A stretch of DNA of 35,946 nt from the NCBI GenBank assembly GCA_934489945.1, contig CAKSSY010000010.1, positions 1-35,946 of the forward strand, written 5' to 3'. This document shows positions 1 through 7,843 of the stretch, piece by piece (within the stretch, counting starts at the first letter, position 1; every line of letters starts with the position of its first letter). Source of the stretch: an uncultured Eubacteriales bacterium (GTDB lineage Bacteria > Bacillota > Clostridia > Oscillospirales > CAG-272). Both the position numbers and the translations under genes were made by a program. The notes beneath the pieces are model-generated. The model ran no database searches. It was given only the letters and a program-made list of their open reading frames with translations, and was not told the origin of the DNA.

Positions 1-806
1 GTACTGCAGTTCCGGTCGGGGATTCTTACCGTTTGATTTCCGGCAATGAAATGGGAGTTCTTCTTTTGGATTATATCTGTCGCAGGAAGATTTCTACCGG
101 TACGATGCCAAAAGCTCCAATGGCTGTCAAAACCATTGTGACCACCGATATGGTTTACGAAGTCGCTAAAAAGTACGGCGTCCGCGTTGTCGATGTTCTG
201 ACCGGTTTTAAATATATCGGGGAGCAGATTGCTATTTTGGTCGAAAAAGGCGAACCGGAAAACTATCTTCTTGGTTTTGAAGAAAGTTACGGTTATCTGT
301 GTTCACAATTTGTAAGGGATAAAGATGGCGTATCCTCATCCGTGTTGATCTGTGAAATGGCAAACTACTATAAGTCCGAAGGGAAAACTCTTGCCGATCG
401 TATGGAGGAACTATACGCCGAATTCGGTACCTATCTCAATTTTGTTGAGAGTTTCTCTTTTGAGGGAAGCCATGGAATGGAGAAAATGACTGAAATCATG
501 ACATCTCTCCGTGAAAATCCGCCTATGGAAATTTTGGGGCGCAAGTTGGTTTCTGTGAATGATTATCAACTCAGCATCAAACGCTCACTTGAAAACAACG
601 AGACGGAACCGATCCGCCTGCCGAAATCCAATGTTTTAAAATTTGTATTTGAAGGAAGTCTCGGTATTATCGTTCGTCCTTCCGGCACTGAGCCGAAGCT
701 TAAAATTTATTACACCATCAAGGCAGATTCAAAAGATGAAGCCAATGCACTTGCTGCCCGGCTTGCCGGTAAGAATGGAACATTCGCCGCGTTGGCGATT
801 CGATAA
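1..806 (+). CDS. pgcA: Phosphoglucomutase/phosphomannomutase, 3' part (partial)
   Basis: This is the C-terminal ~267 residues of an alpha-D-phosphohexomutase, which interconverts glucose-1-phosphate and glucose-6-phosphate in the cytoplasm for glycan and envelope precursor synthesis. The frame is open from base 3 and continues off the left edge, so the true start and the catalytic phosphoserine loop lie outside the window. Visible family signatures are an ISGNEMG segment near the left edge, the sugar-binding loop GFEESYGYL, and the phosphate-binding loop RPSGTEPKLKIYY near the end. The GFEESYGYL form of the loop fits Firmicute PgcA-like phosphoglucomutases better than GlmM. The gene ends 46 bp before the FAD dehydrogenase with no clear terminator between them, so read-through is possible. 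The family is certain; glucose versus mannose preference is inference. Confidence 0.93.
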   Translation, partial: TAVPVGDSYRLISGNEMGVLLLDYICRRKISTGTMPKAPMAVKTIVTTDMVYEVAKKYGVRVVDVLTGFKYIGEQIAILVEKGEPENYLLGFEESYGYLCSQFVRDKDGVSSSVLICEMANYYKSEGKTLADRMEELYAEFGTYLNFVESFSFEGSHGMEKMTEIMTSLRENPPMEILGRKLVSVNDYQLSIKRSLENNETEPIRLPKSNVLKFVFEGSLGIIVRPSGTEPKLKIYYTIKADSKDEANALAARLAGKNGTFAALAIR

Positions 807-852
807 AGACAGATAATAAAATGGCGGCATTCAAACCGCTCAAGGAGGAAAA

Positions 853-2277
853 ATGTTTGACGTTGTAATAATCGGGGCAGGCGTAGTCGGAGGACTGATT
901 GCCAGAGAGTTAACCCGCTATCGTCTTTCAGTTTGTATTCTAGAAAAAGAAAATGATGTAGCGATGGGGGCAACCAAGGCAAACAGCGCAATCGTACACG
1001 CCGGCTTTGACGCAAAACCGGGGAGTTTGAAAGCAAAATTCAATGTCATAGGCTCCGAAATGATGGAACGGGTGACAGATGAACTCGGGGTAAAGTATCG
1101 TCGGAATGGCTCGCTTGTTATTGCGTTTAACGAAGAAGATATGAAGACGATCCGAAAGCTGTATGAGCAGGGAATTTGCAACGGTGTGAAAGGGCTTCGC
1201 ATTGTTTACGCTGAGGAGCTTCATTCCATGGAGCCAGCGTTATCGGGAAAGGCGATTGGGGCATTGGAGGCACCGACCGGGGCGATTGTTTGCCCGTACG
1301 AGCTGAACATTGCAGCGGTTGGGAATGCAATGGATAATGGGGCGGAGTTGATACGGAACTTTGAAGTAAAATCAATTCAAAAGACGCCGAATGGCTTTCT
1401 TGTCAGTTCAGATGATAGGTCCGTCGAAGCGGGGTACATTGTGAATGCGGCAGGTGTTCATTCCGACGAAGTGGCTGCTATGGCAGGAGACAACAGTATT
1501 CATGTGATTCCGAGACGCGGAGAATACGTCCTCATGGATAAGGAATGCGGTCATGTCGTGGAACACACAATTTTCCGCACACCGTCTGCGATGGGAAAAG
1601 GGATTCTTGTTACTCCGACCGTGGATGGAAACCTTTTGTTCGGACCAACCGCAGAAAATATAGAAGATAAAACCGACCGAAGAACTACGGCTGCCGGAAT
1701 CGCCGGTGTCATGAAAAACGCAGAGGAGGTTCTTGCCAGTGTGCCTCGCGGTAAAAATATCACCTCCTTCTGCGGCTTGCGTTCTGTTGGAAATACGGGT
1801 GATTTTATTATCGGAATTCCGTTTCACGGCTTTATCAATGTTGCCGGTATTGAGAGTCCGGGACTGTCTTCGTCGCCTGCTATTGCGGAGTATGTCGTTT
1901 CTCTCCTGAAAAAGGACGGGCTACATATGGAAGAAAATCCTGACTTTAATCCGTACCGTGCACCGACGCACGCATTTCGCGAGATGAGTGCCGAACAGAA
2001 AAATGAAATTATCCGCAAGGATCCGAGATACGGACGTATCATTTGTCGATGCGAGACCATCAGTGAAGGAGAAATTGTGGATTCACTCCATCGCAATCCG
2101 CCGGCATTAGATCTCGACGGTGTAAAACGCCGTACCAGAAGCGGTATGGGACGTTGTCAAGGCGGTTTCTGTTCTCCCCATGTTGTGGAGTTAATAGCCA
2201 CGGAACTTGGAATTTCGTTTGAAAGTGTCACAAAATCGGGAAAGGGCTCCTACATTAATGTGGGAAAGACAAAGTAA
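853..2277 (+). CDS. GlpA-like FAD-dependent dehydrogenase with C-terminal BFD-like [2Fe-2S] domain
   Basis: The 474-residue protein starts at an ATG preceded by AAGGAGG. A dinucleotide-binding motif (IIGAGVVGGLIARE, residues ~5-18) opens a DAO-type flavoprotein domain of ~370 residues. The C-terminal ~80 residues are a BFD-like domain with cysteines at 398, 400, 435 and 440 (CxC then CxxxxC), a [2Fe-2S] ligand pattern. This is the architecture of clostridial anaerobic glycerol-3-phosphate dehydrogenase-like proteins, which oxidise a hydroxy-substrate and pass electrons through flavin and Fe-S to partner subunits. The next two genes, an FAD/NAD oxidoreductase and a DUF1667 protein, are its usual companions. 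No glpK or glpF is in view, so glycerol-3-phosphate as substrate is inferred from family only. Annotation as L-2-hydroxyglutarate oxidase-like is the alternative. Confidence 0.9.
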   Translation: MFDVVIIGAGVVGGLIARELTRYRLSVCILEKENDVAMGATKANSAIVHAGFDAKPGSLKAKFNVIGSEMMERVTDELGVKYRRNGSLVIAFNEEDMKTIRKLYEQGICNGVKGLRIVYAEELHSMEPALSGKAIGALEAPTGAIVCPYELNIAAVGNAMDNGAELIRNFEVKSIQKTPNGFLVSSDDRSVEAGYIVNAAGVHSDEVAAMAGDNSIHVIPRRGEYVLMDKECGHVVEHTIFRTPSAMGKGILVTPTVDGNLLFGPTAENIEDKTDRRTTAAGIAGVMKNAEEVLASVPRGKNITSFCGLRSVGNTGDFIIGIPFHGFINVAGIESPGLSSSPAIAEYVVSLLKKDGLHMEENPDFNPYRAPTHAFREMSAEQKNEIIRKDPRYGRIICRCETISEGEIVDSLHRNPPALDLDGVKRRTRSGMGRCQGGFCSPHVVELIATELGISFESVTKSGKGSYINVGKTK

Positions 2278-2286
2278 GGTGACAGT

Positions 2287-3552
2287 ATGAAAAAAGAAAT
2301 GGATTTGGTCATCGTAGGAGGCGGACCTGCCGGTATGGCGGCGGCTGTCAGTGCGTATGAAAGCGGTATTCGTGATATTATTATTTTGGAGCGTGATACA
2401 GCACTCGGGGGGATTCTCCGACAGTGTATTCATAACGGTTTCGGACTTCACCGTTTCGGAGAAGAACTGACCGGTCCGGAATATGCATGGCGTTTTGAGA
2501 AAATGGTGCGCGAGCGGGAAATTGAATTTGTGACGGATACTATGGTATTGAATATCAGTCCGGATAAGACCGTGACGGCAATGAACAGTAACAACGGTGT
2601 GTTTTCCATTCATGCCAAGGCAGTTGTGTTGGCAATGGGATGCCGCGAACGACCTCGGGGTGCCCTCAACATAGCGGGACAGCGTCCGGCAGGTATTTAT
2701 ACGGCAGGTACAGCGCAGAAATATGTGAATGTGAAGGGATATTTGCCGGGAAAAAATGTTGTGATTCTCGGTTCAGGTGACATCGGACTGATTATGGCTC
2801 GAAGAATGACTCTCGAAGGTGCTAAGGTACATGCTGTCTGTGAACTGATGCCATATTCGGGCGGGCTTGCCCGCAATATTGAACAATGTCTTCACGATTT
2901 CGACATCCCGCTTCTTTTGAGCCATACCGTAACCGAAATTCACGGTAAGGAACACGTTGAGGGAGTCACCATCGCTAAAGTTGACGAAAGACGTTGCCCG
3001 ATTCCCGAAACGGCACAGTATATTTCGTGTGATACCCTCTTGCTTTCCTGTGGCTTGATTCCGGAAAACGAATTGACACGCGGTGCCGGAATCGGAATGG
3101 ATTCGATAACAAACGGTGCCGTGGTCGATCAAAATCGTCGAACTTCATTGGAAGGTGTTTTTGCTTGCGGGAATGTCCTTCATGTTCATGATCTTGTTGA
3201 TTTTGTATCAGAAGAGGCAGAAATTGCAGGAAGAGCCGCCGCTGCTTATATTGGAGGCAAACAGAGTGGAAACGCAGCCATACATCTTGAGACGGATGGC
3301 AGAGTGAGGTATACCGTACCGCAAATGCTTTCTGATATTTGTGATACAGAGGTGTATTTTCGTGTGGCGGATGTGTTCCGCAATGCGACTGTTACCGTTC
3401 ACGATGGGGAAGAGCTTTTGTACTCGGCAAAGAAAATGAAATTTGCTCCCGGTGAAATGGAAAAAATTAAATTGGATAAAAAATTGCTTGCAGGGCGAGA
3501 GCACCATACACTGTCCTTTGCGATCATTCCGAATGAGGAGGCATCAAAATGA
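2287..3552 (+). CDS. FAD/NAD(P)-dependent oxidoreductase (GlpB/HcnB-like partner subunit)
   Basis: The 421-residue protein begins 9 bp after the preceding gene. It has an N-terminal FAD motif (VIVGGGPAGMAAA, residues ~8-20), a second nucleotide-binding motif in mid-protein (VILGSGDIGLIMARR, ~158-172) and the pyridine-nucleotide-disulfide-reductase-like closing motif around GVFACGNVLHVHD. No redox-active CxxC typical of thioredoxin reductase is visible at the usual place, so it more likely shuttles electrons between FAD and NAD(P) or the partner Fe-S protein than reduces thioredoxin. The stop overlaps the start of the DUF1667 gene by 4 nt (ATGA), implying translational coupling. The three genes probably form one complex. 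The family is secure; the physiological substrate is not shown by the sequence. Confidence 0.9.
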   Translation: MKKEMDLVIVGGGPAGMAAAVSAYESGIRDIIILERDTALGGILRQCIHNGFGLHRFGEELTGPEYAWRFEKMVREREIEFVTDTMVLNISPDKTVTAMNSNNGVFSIHAKAVVLAMGCRERPRGALNIAGQRPAGIYTAGTAQKYVNVKGYLPGKNVVILGSGDIGLIMARRMTLEGAKVHAVCELMPYSGGLARNIEQCLHDFDIPLLLSHTVTEIHGKEHVEGVTIAKVDERRCPIPETAQYISCDTLLLSCGLIPENELTRGAGIGMDSITNGAVVDQNRRTSLEGVFACGNVLHVHDLVDFVSEEAEIAGRAAAAYIGGKQSGNAAIHLETDGRVRYTVPQMLSDICDTEVYFRVADVFRNATVTVHDGEELLYSAKKMKFAPGEMEKIKLDKKLLAGREHHTLSFAIIPNEEASK

Positions 3553-3899
3553 CCAGAAATCTGACTTGCATTGTCTGTCCGCGTGGCTGTGATATTTCTG
3601 TAGAGCTCGATGAAAAAGAAATTAAACAGATAACAGGGTATACTTGTAAACGTGGTCTTGAGTATGCAAAAAACGAATGTACCCATCCGACTAGAACATT
3701 GACAACAACAATTCGAACCGCCAATGGTCATGTTGTGGCAGTCAGAACCGACAGACCCATTCCGAAGGAGCTCTTATTTGAAAGCATGAAAATGATCAAC
3801 GCGTCTGTTTCGCCTGATAATGTCAAAATCGGGGACATTTTGATTGAGAATCTTCTCGGAACAGGTGTCAATGTGATTGCCTCACAGAATGCAAAATAA
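3549..3899 (+). CDS. DUF1667 cysteine-rich protein (likely Fe-S subunit of the dehydrogenase complex)
   Basis: This 116-residue protein has the N-terminal pattern C7-x2-C10-x3-C14 (CIVCPRGC), then C33 (YTCKRG) and C44, followed by a small basic domain ending in VNVIASQ. This is the DUF1667 signature, a domain found next to, or fused with, GlpA/GlpB-like flavoproteins in Clostridia and thought to carry an Fe-S centre or to join the complex. It overlaps the upstream oxidoreductase by 4 nt and is the last gene of the set. Downstream DNA is non-coding and strongly structured. The domain call is strong; cluster type and exact role are inferred. Confidence 0.9.
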   Translation: MTRNLTCIVCPRGCDISVELDEKEIKQITGYTCKRGLEYAKNECTHPTRTLTTTIRTANGHVVAVRTDRPIPKELLFESMKMINASVSPDNVKIGDILIENLLGTGVNVIASQNAK

Positions 3900-3914
3900 T
3901 AGAAAATACAATTG

Positions 3915-3960
3915 GAGAGTTAAAAAACTTGATATTTTTAACACACTCTCAAAAATATCA
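3915..3960. terminator. Two mutually exclusive hairpins after the redox operon
   Basis: Two overlapping inverted repeats cannot form together. One pairs GAGAGT (3915-3920) plus TAAAAA with TTTTTA plus ACTCTC (3945-3950), with a small bulge. The other pairs TGATATTTTT (3930-3939) perfectly with AAAAATATCA (3951-3960) around an 11-nt loop. On the minus strand the second stem is followed by AGTTTTTTAA, so it could also terminate leftward transcripts. Both stems are AT-rich, so the terminator role is tentative. Confidence 0.4.
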
Positions 3961-4073
3961 GAATTCATACCGACATTTTTGCCGTGATTAAGATTGTTTT
4001 TGTCTGCTGTTTTTGCTTTTCGATTCTCTTTTCTGCAAACCGATGGTCCAAACCACCAAGACCAATGTCGATG

Positions 4074-4114
4074 GCGGGGTTAAGAAACCCAAAAAGAGTT
4101 TTTTTAGCCCCGCT
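4074..4114. repeat. Hairpin, 10-bp stem
   Basis: GCGGGGTTAA (4074-4083) pairs with TTAGCCCCGC (4105-4114) with a single G-T wobble, and a smaller AAAAA/TTTTT stem sits inside the loop. It lies immediately left of the large palindrome and is part of the structured gene-free stretch between the DUF1667 gene and addA. A run of Ts in the loop precedes the right arm, so it is not a standard terminator. Confidence 0.5.
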
Positions 4115-4117
4115 AAT

Positions 4118-4172
4118 TATTGTATCATGAAAAACCACCCGCTTAGCGGGTGGTTTTTCATGATACAATAAG
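4118..4172. terminator. Perfect 27-bp-arm palindrome, bidirectional terminator
   Basis: Bases 4118-4144 and 4146-4172 are exact reverse complements around a single central T (4145). The core is AAAAA-CCACCCGC-tt-AGCGGGTGG-TTTTT: a GC-rich stem with a T tract leaving it on either strand, the form of a factor-independent terminator working in both directions. It would stop the leftward addBA operon and the rightward redox operon. The arms continue ~14 bp beyond the T tract (TCATGATACAATAA), longer than a terminator needs. A further CCGC (4111-4114) / GCGG (4173-4176) pair extends the stem after a 3-nt bulge. The extra length suggests an origin in a mobile-element end. Confidence 0.8.
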
Positions 4173-4281
4173 CGGTTGCTTGAGACCGCTTGCGGTTAGC
4201 AGACTTCTTTTCAGATGGCTTTTAGCCCTGCCGATACCATGACCTATAGGGCTGAGCAAGCTACCGGCTAAGTCGGTGGTT
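4173..4281 (+). ncRNA. Candidate structured RNA / IS200-IS605-type right end (omega-RNA or HEARO-like relic)
   Basis: No gene is present, but there are three ordered hairpins: GCGGT (4173-4177) with ACCGC (4186-4190), the latter also able to pair with GCGGT at 4193-4197; AGCCCT (4224-4229) with AGGGCT (4248-4253); and CTACCGGC-TAA-GTCGGTGG (4261-4279). The last hairpin ends two bases before ATGA (4282-4285). A GC hairpin ending in GGTGGTT then a conserved tetramer is typical of right ends of IS200/IS605 elements and of the guide-RNA scaffolds overlapping them. HEARO RNAs are reported to sit directly 5' of ATGA or GTGA. No tnpA, tnpB or iscB is visible, so this would be a non-autonomous or decayed copy. 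The family assignment rests on recalled sequence resemblance, not a covariance search. Confidence 0.35.
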
Positions 4282-4285
4282 ATGA

Positions 4286-7200
4286 CTATAATGAAATTGT
4301 TTTGCCGAGCGGAAGAGAATAGATCAGTATTTCATCGGGTTTCTTTCCGCAAATTTGGCGGATTGCTTTTGCATAGTAGGTTAGTTGTTCCCGATGCCGT
4401 TCGGTGAGTTTTTGAGCGGCAAGCTCCGGATGTTTTATTTCTTCTTGTGTCAAAAAATCGGTTTTGTAATCAACAAGGATGAGGTTACCGTTTTTTTCTT
4501 GAAAGAAAATGTCGATAACACCTTGAACTGCGATAGTTTCCTTGGCAAGTTGTTCCGCTTTTTGTGTCAGTTGAGTAAAGTCGGAAGCGGGGAGAAAAAT
4601 GTTAAATCGCTGTTCTCTCCATACATTACTTGCAGAACGAATGCGGGAAAAAAGACCACTTTGAAAAAATTTTTCCAATTGCCGGATGTTGCATAGGTTT
4701 GTGGTTTTCTCATCTATAAATTTTTGTTCTTTTAAACGGTTCAGTTCTTCCGCAACCCCGTAGGAAACTATTTTGTCAAAATCACAGAATTGTAAAAAGG
4801 TGTGTGTTGCAGTTCCTTTTTCGGCACCGCTTATATGCTCGTTTGGCAAAATACTTTCCGGATATACGAAAGCATCTTCAAGAGACAAAGCATCGATCTC
4901 ACTGTTATCGGTTTCGTCCAACACGGCAGGATAAAGAGCCGATACCGACAATTTTGCCGGTAAAGAGGAAATATGACGATAAGGATATTCATAGGAAAAA
5001 CGTTTTCTGAAAAGATCTGTTAGGATCACATCCTCCGAAAGCGTATTCTCCGTCTGAGAAATGATTTCGTTATTCTGTATGTTGTCCGACGGGCGGATGA
5101 CATTTTTGTATATTTTTTCAATTTTGTAACAGTCATTCTTTTCATCGGAACGTAGTGCACAGACAATCCAGTCAAGATAACAGTTTGACGAACGAATGCC
5201 GAATTCTTTTCCAAATTCCAAATAGCTACGGATTTTGATTTCTAATTTTTCCGGATTTTTTACTGTGGCAGTCAAATACAATCTTTCGCGAGCCCTTGTC
5301 ATAGCAACATAAAGAACCCGCATTTCTTCCTCACGCGATGCAAGGGTTCGACGATCAATGATAGCACGACGAACAGGCGTATCGACAGAAGCAAAACCTG
5401 TATTGTCGTGAAGTAACATTCCGAGTCCGAGCATTTTATCAAATTGAATTTTGTTTTTCTTTTCTTTCTCGACAAAGGCTTTTCCCATACCATAAAGAAA
5501 ACAAACTGGGTATTCCAATCCTTTTGAATGATGAATGGTAATAATCCTGACGGCATTTTCATGGAGATCAGCGTCGGTTTTGTCGAGCTTGGCACCGCTC
5601 TCCATAATTTCTCCGATGTACGAGATAAAATTGTAAAGCCCGTGAAAAGAATTTGCCTCAAAATTACGAGCATACTCATATAGTCGAAGAAGTCGGCTGT
5701 TTTCACTTCCGTTTAACGACAACAGCGAAAATTCCCGATAAAGCATTTTAATCAGCTTGTCTACCGAGAGTGCTGTTGCTTTGGTGCGCCAATATTGAAG
5801 AGCATCCAAAAAGGAGGAACATTTTTTGTGAAGCAGGGAATCGCCGGAAAGCGCGTAAGAGTCTATCGCATCAAAAAGAGAAAGATCAGACTCGGTGGCG
5901 TGACGAATCGTGATCAGATCGTCAAAGGAAAACCCGAAAAGCGGAGAGCGAAGTGTTCCTGCAAGAGGAATGTCCCGACGGGGATTGTCAATGACGGAGA
6001 GTAAGGAGATAACAAGAAGAATATCGGGATCCTCAAAAAAATTGTTGTTGGTTTCACTTTGCGACGGAATTCCTTCTCGATCAAGAACGGATGTCAACGC
6101 CTCAAGATCCGTCATATTACGCATCAGGATGGCAATATCATCAAAGCGTATCGGCGTACCGTCTGCCTTTTTTTCCGAAGAAGTCAAACGTATAATCTCC
6201 GAGGCGATATATTCCGCTTCATAATAAATTTTTTCTTCTTCGGTGTCGGACTTTTCCTCATCTTCCGGTTCTATGCCGGTCAGTGCCAGAATCACTTTCG
6301 GGGATTCATAGCTTTCATGTGGCAGTGCCTTGCTAAAAATCAGATCGTCCTGACGGCAATAGCCAATGTTTTGCCCACAATAGGTGAAAAGATAAGAGGA
6401 AACAAGGTTGGCGAATTTTACAATATTTTTGTCACAACGGAAGTTGTCTGACATAAAAATCGAATTTCCGCAGGCATCCGTTGCCGCTTCAGAACCGAGG
6501 ACAGGCAGTTGACCTTTGTAACGTGCAAAAACGCCGGAATCTGCACCGCGGAATCCGTAAATACTTTGCTTGATGTCGCCGACCATGAATCGATTGTTTG
6601 GTTTAGAAATGGCTGAGAAAATCAAGTCCTGCATTTCATCAACATCCTGATATTCGTCTATGTATATTTCGTCAAAGCGGTCGCGGTAATCTGCGGCAAG
6701 ATCGGTGGGATTCCCGTCTTTGTCCAGCAGAAGTTCCAATACATAGCGTCGTATGTCTGTGAAATCACAAATTCCGCGTCGTTCCTTTTCCGACATAATA
6801 CGTTTATGATATTCGTTAAGCAATCGGAAAAGATGATCCACAACATCGGCAGTGGAAAGAATCAAAGCCGAGATATCCTCCGGCACTAAAGAAAAATAAT
6901 CTTCGCCGAGTCCGGCAATTTGTTTGACAACTCCGGAACGTAACTCTTGTAGATAAGCTACATAGGGATCTTTTTCTCCGCGGATTGTTTTTAAAGCGAG
7001 TTTTTGATAATCGGCAAAAGTCTGCCTTGCGCGTTCATAATCAGCGGCATGTATGGCGCGCAGTGCTTCGGAAACGGTTTTCAGGTCATTCATAAAAGCA
7101 GGATAATAATTGGTAAGGAGCTTGCCGCCAGACGCCTCAAAAAAGTCGCAGGCGGTTTTAAGAATCTTTGATGAATAGCTGAGTTCATATTCGGCTATTT

Positions 7201-7843
7201 GGGCGGCAGTAGCACCATACGGTGTTTTCAAAAAATCTTCATTTGCTGCCTGATGGAGCATTTCAGAGTAATGAGTCAGAAGAGAGACACCGCCACGATA
7301 AGAAAGAAGGGACTGATAAATCCCTATAAAAATATCGGCACAAGCGTTCTCACCTCTGACTGCGACAAAATGGTCCATAAAATTGATAAAACTGTCGTCT
7401 GAAGCATAAAAATCATCAATCAGATTTTCCATTTCATTCTTGCAGATCAAAGACATTTCTGCTCCGTCCACAATTCGCAGATTCCCACAGATACCAAGTC
7501 GGTTGAAATTGCTTTTTACAATATCATAGTAAAAAGAGTCAATTGTGCAGATCCGTGCACTTTCGAGCATCATCATTTGAGATGTCAGTCTTGGGTTTCC
7601 CGGATTCTCGGCAAGTGCCGAAGAAAGGGCTTTGGAAATCTTCACCTTCAGTTCTGCTGCCGCCGCACGCGTATAAGTTACAATCAGCAATCGGGAAATG
7701 TCTTTTCCTTCCTTTTCGTCCATGACGGAGCGGATGATTCGCTCCGTCAGAGTGGCGGTTTTTCCGGAGCCAGCCGCCGCTGAGACAAGAAGCGTCTTTC
7801 CGTGAGTCTGAATGGCGGCTTCTTGTGCGTCTGTCCACTTCAT
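4286..7843 (-). CDS. addA: ATP-dependent helicase/nuclease subunit A (AddA)
   Basis: The 1185-residue protein is close to the usual ~1200 for AddA, the motor and nuclease subunit that with AddB resects double-strand breaks for RecA. Residues 22-29 (AAAGSGKT) are Walker A; the UvrD-type Walker B is in IDEYQDVDEMQ; later SF1 motifs include FMVGDIKQSIYGFRGA, ITIHHSKGLEYPV and LYVAMTRARERLY. The C-terminal RecB-like nuclease motif is VIDIFF...LILVDYKTD (D1125-D1129), then QLTYYAKAI. The start ATG overlaps the addB stop by 4 nt, indicating coupled translation. The TAG stop (4288-4286) lies directly beside the ATGA that bounds the structured island. No inactivating change is visible. Confidence 0.98.
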   Translation of the reverse strand: MKWTDAQEAAIQTHGKTLLVSAAAGSGKTATLTERIIRSVMDEKEGKDISRLLIVTYTRAAAAELKVKISKALSSALAENPGNPRLTSQMMMLESARICTIDSFYYDIVKSNFNRLGICGNLRIVDGAEMSLICKNEMENLIDDFYASDDSFINFMDHFVAVRGENACADIFIGIYQSLLSYRGGVSLLTHYSEMLHQAANEDFLKTPYGATAAQIAEYELSYSSKILKTACDFFEASGGKLLTNYYPAFMNDLKTVSEALRAIHAADYERARQTFADYQKLALKTIRGEKDPYVAYLQELRSGVVKQIAGLGEDYFSLVPEDISALILSTADVVDHLFRLLNEYHKRIMSEKERRGICDFTDIRRYVLELLLDKDGNPTDLAADYRDRFDEIYIDEYQDVDEMQDLIFSAISKPNNRFMVGDIKQSIYGFRGADSGVFARYKGQLPVLGSEAATDACGNSIFMSDNFRCDKNIVKFANLVSSYLFTYCGQNIGYCRQDDLIFSKALPHESYESPKVILALTGIEPEDEEKSDTEEEKIYYEAEYIASEIIRLTSSEKKADGTPIRFDDIAILMRNMTDLEALTSVLDREGIPSQSETNNNFFEDPDILLVISLLSVIDNPRRDIPLAGTLRSPLFGFSFDDLITIRHATESDLSLFDAIDSYALSGDSLLHKKCSSFLDALQYWRTKATALSVDKLIKMLYREFSLLSLNGSENSRLLRLYEYARNFEANSFHGLYNFISYIGEIMESGAKLDKTDADLHENAVRIITIHHSKGLEYPVCFLYGMGKAFVEKEKKNKIQFDKMLGLGMLLHDNTGFASVDTPVRRAIIDRRTLASREEEMRVLYVAMTRARERLYLTATVKNPEKLEIKIRSYLEFGKEFGIRSSNCYLDWIVCALRSDEKNDCYKIEKIYKNVIRPSDNIQNNEIISQTENTLSEDVILTDLFRKRFSYEYPYRHISSLPAKLSVSALYPAVLDETDNSEIDALSLEDAFVYPESILPNEHISGAEKGTATHTFLQFCDFDKIVSYGVAEELNRLKEQKFIDEKTTNLCNIRQLEKFFQSGLFSRIRSASNVWREQRFNIFLPASDFTQLTQKAEQLAKETIAVQGVIDIFFQEKNGNLILVDYKTDFLTQEEIKHPELAAQKLTERHREQLTYYAKAIRQICGKKPDEILIYSLPLGKTISL

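Noticed and set aside
3965..4168. 67-codon minus-strand open frame in the structured island
   Set aside because: It begins inside the perfect palindrome, has no ribosome binding site and no recognisable family; the palindrome and hairpins explain the sequence better.
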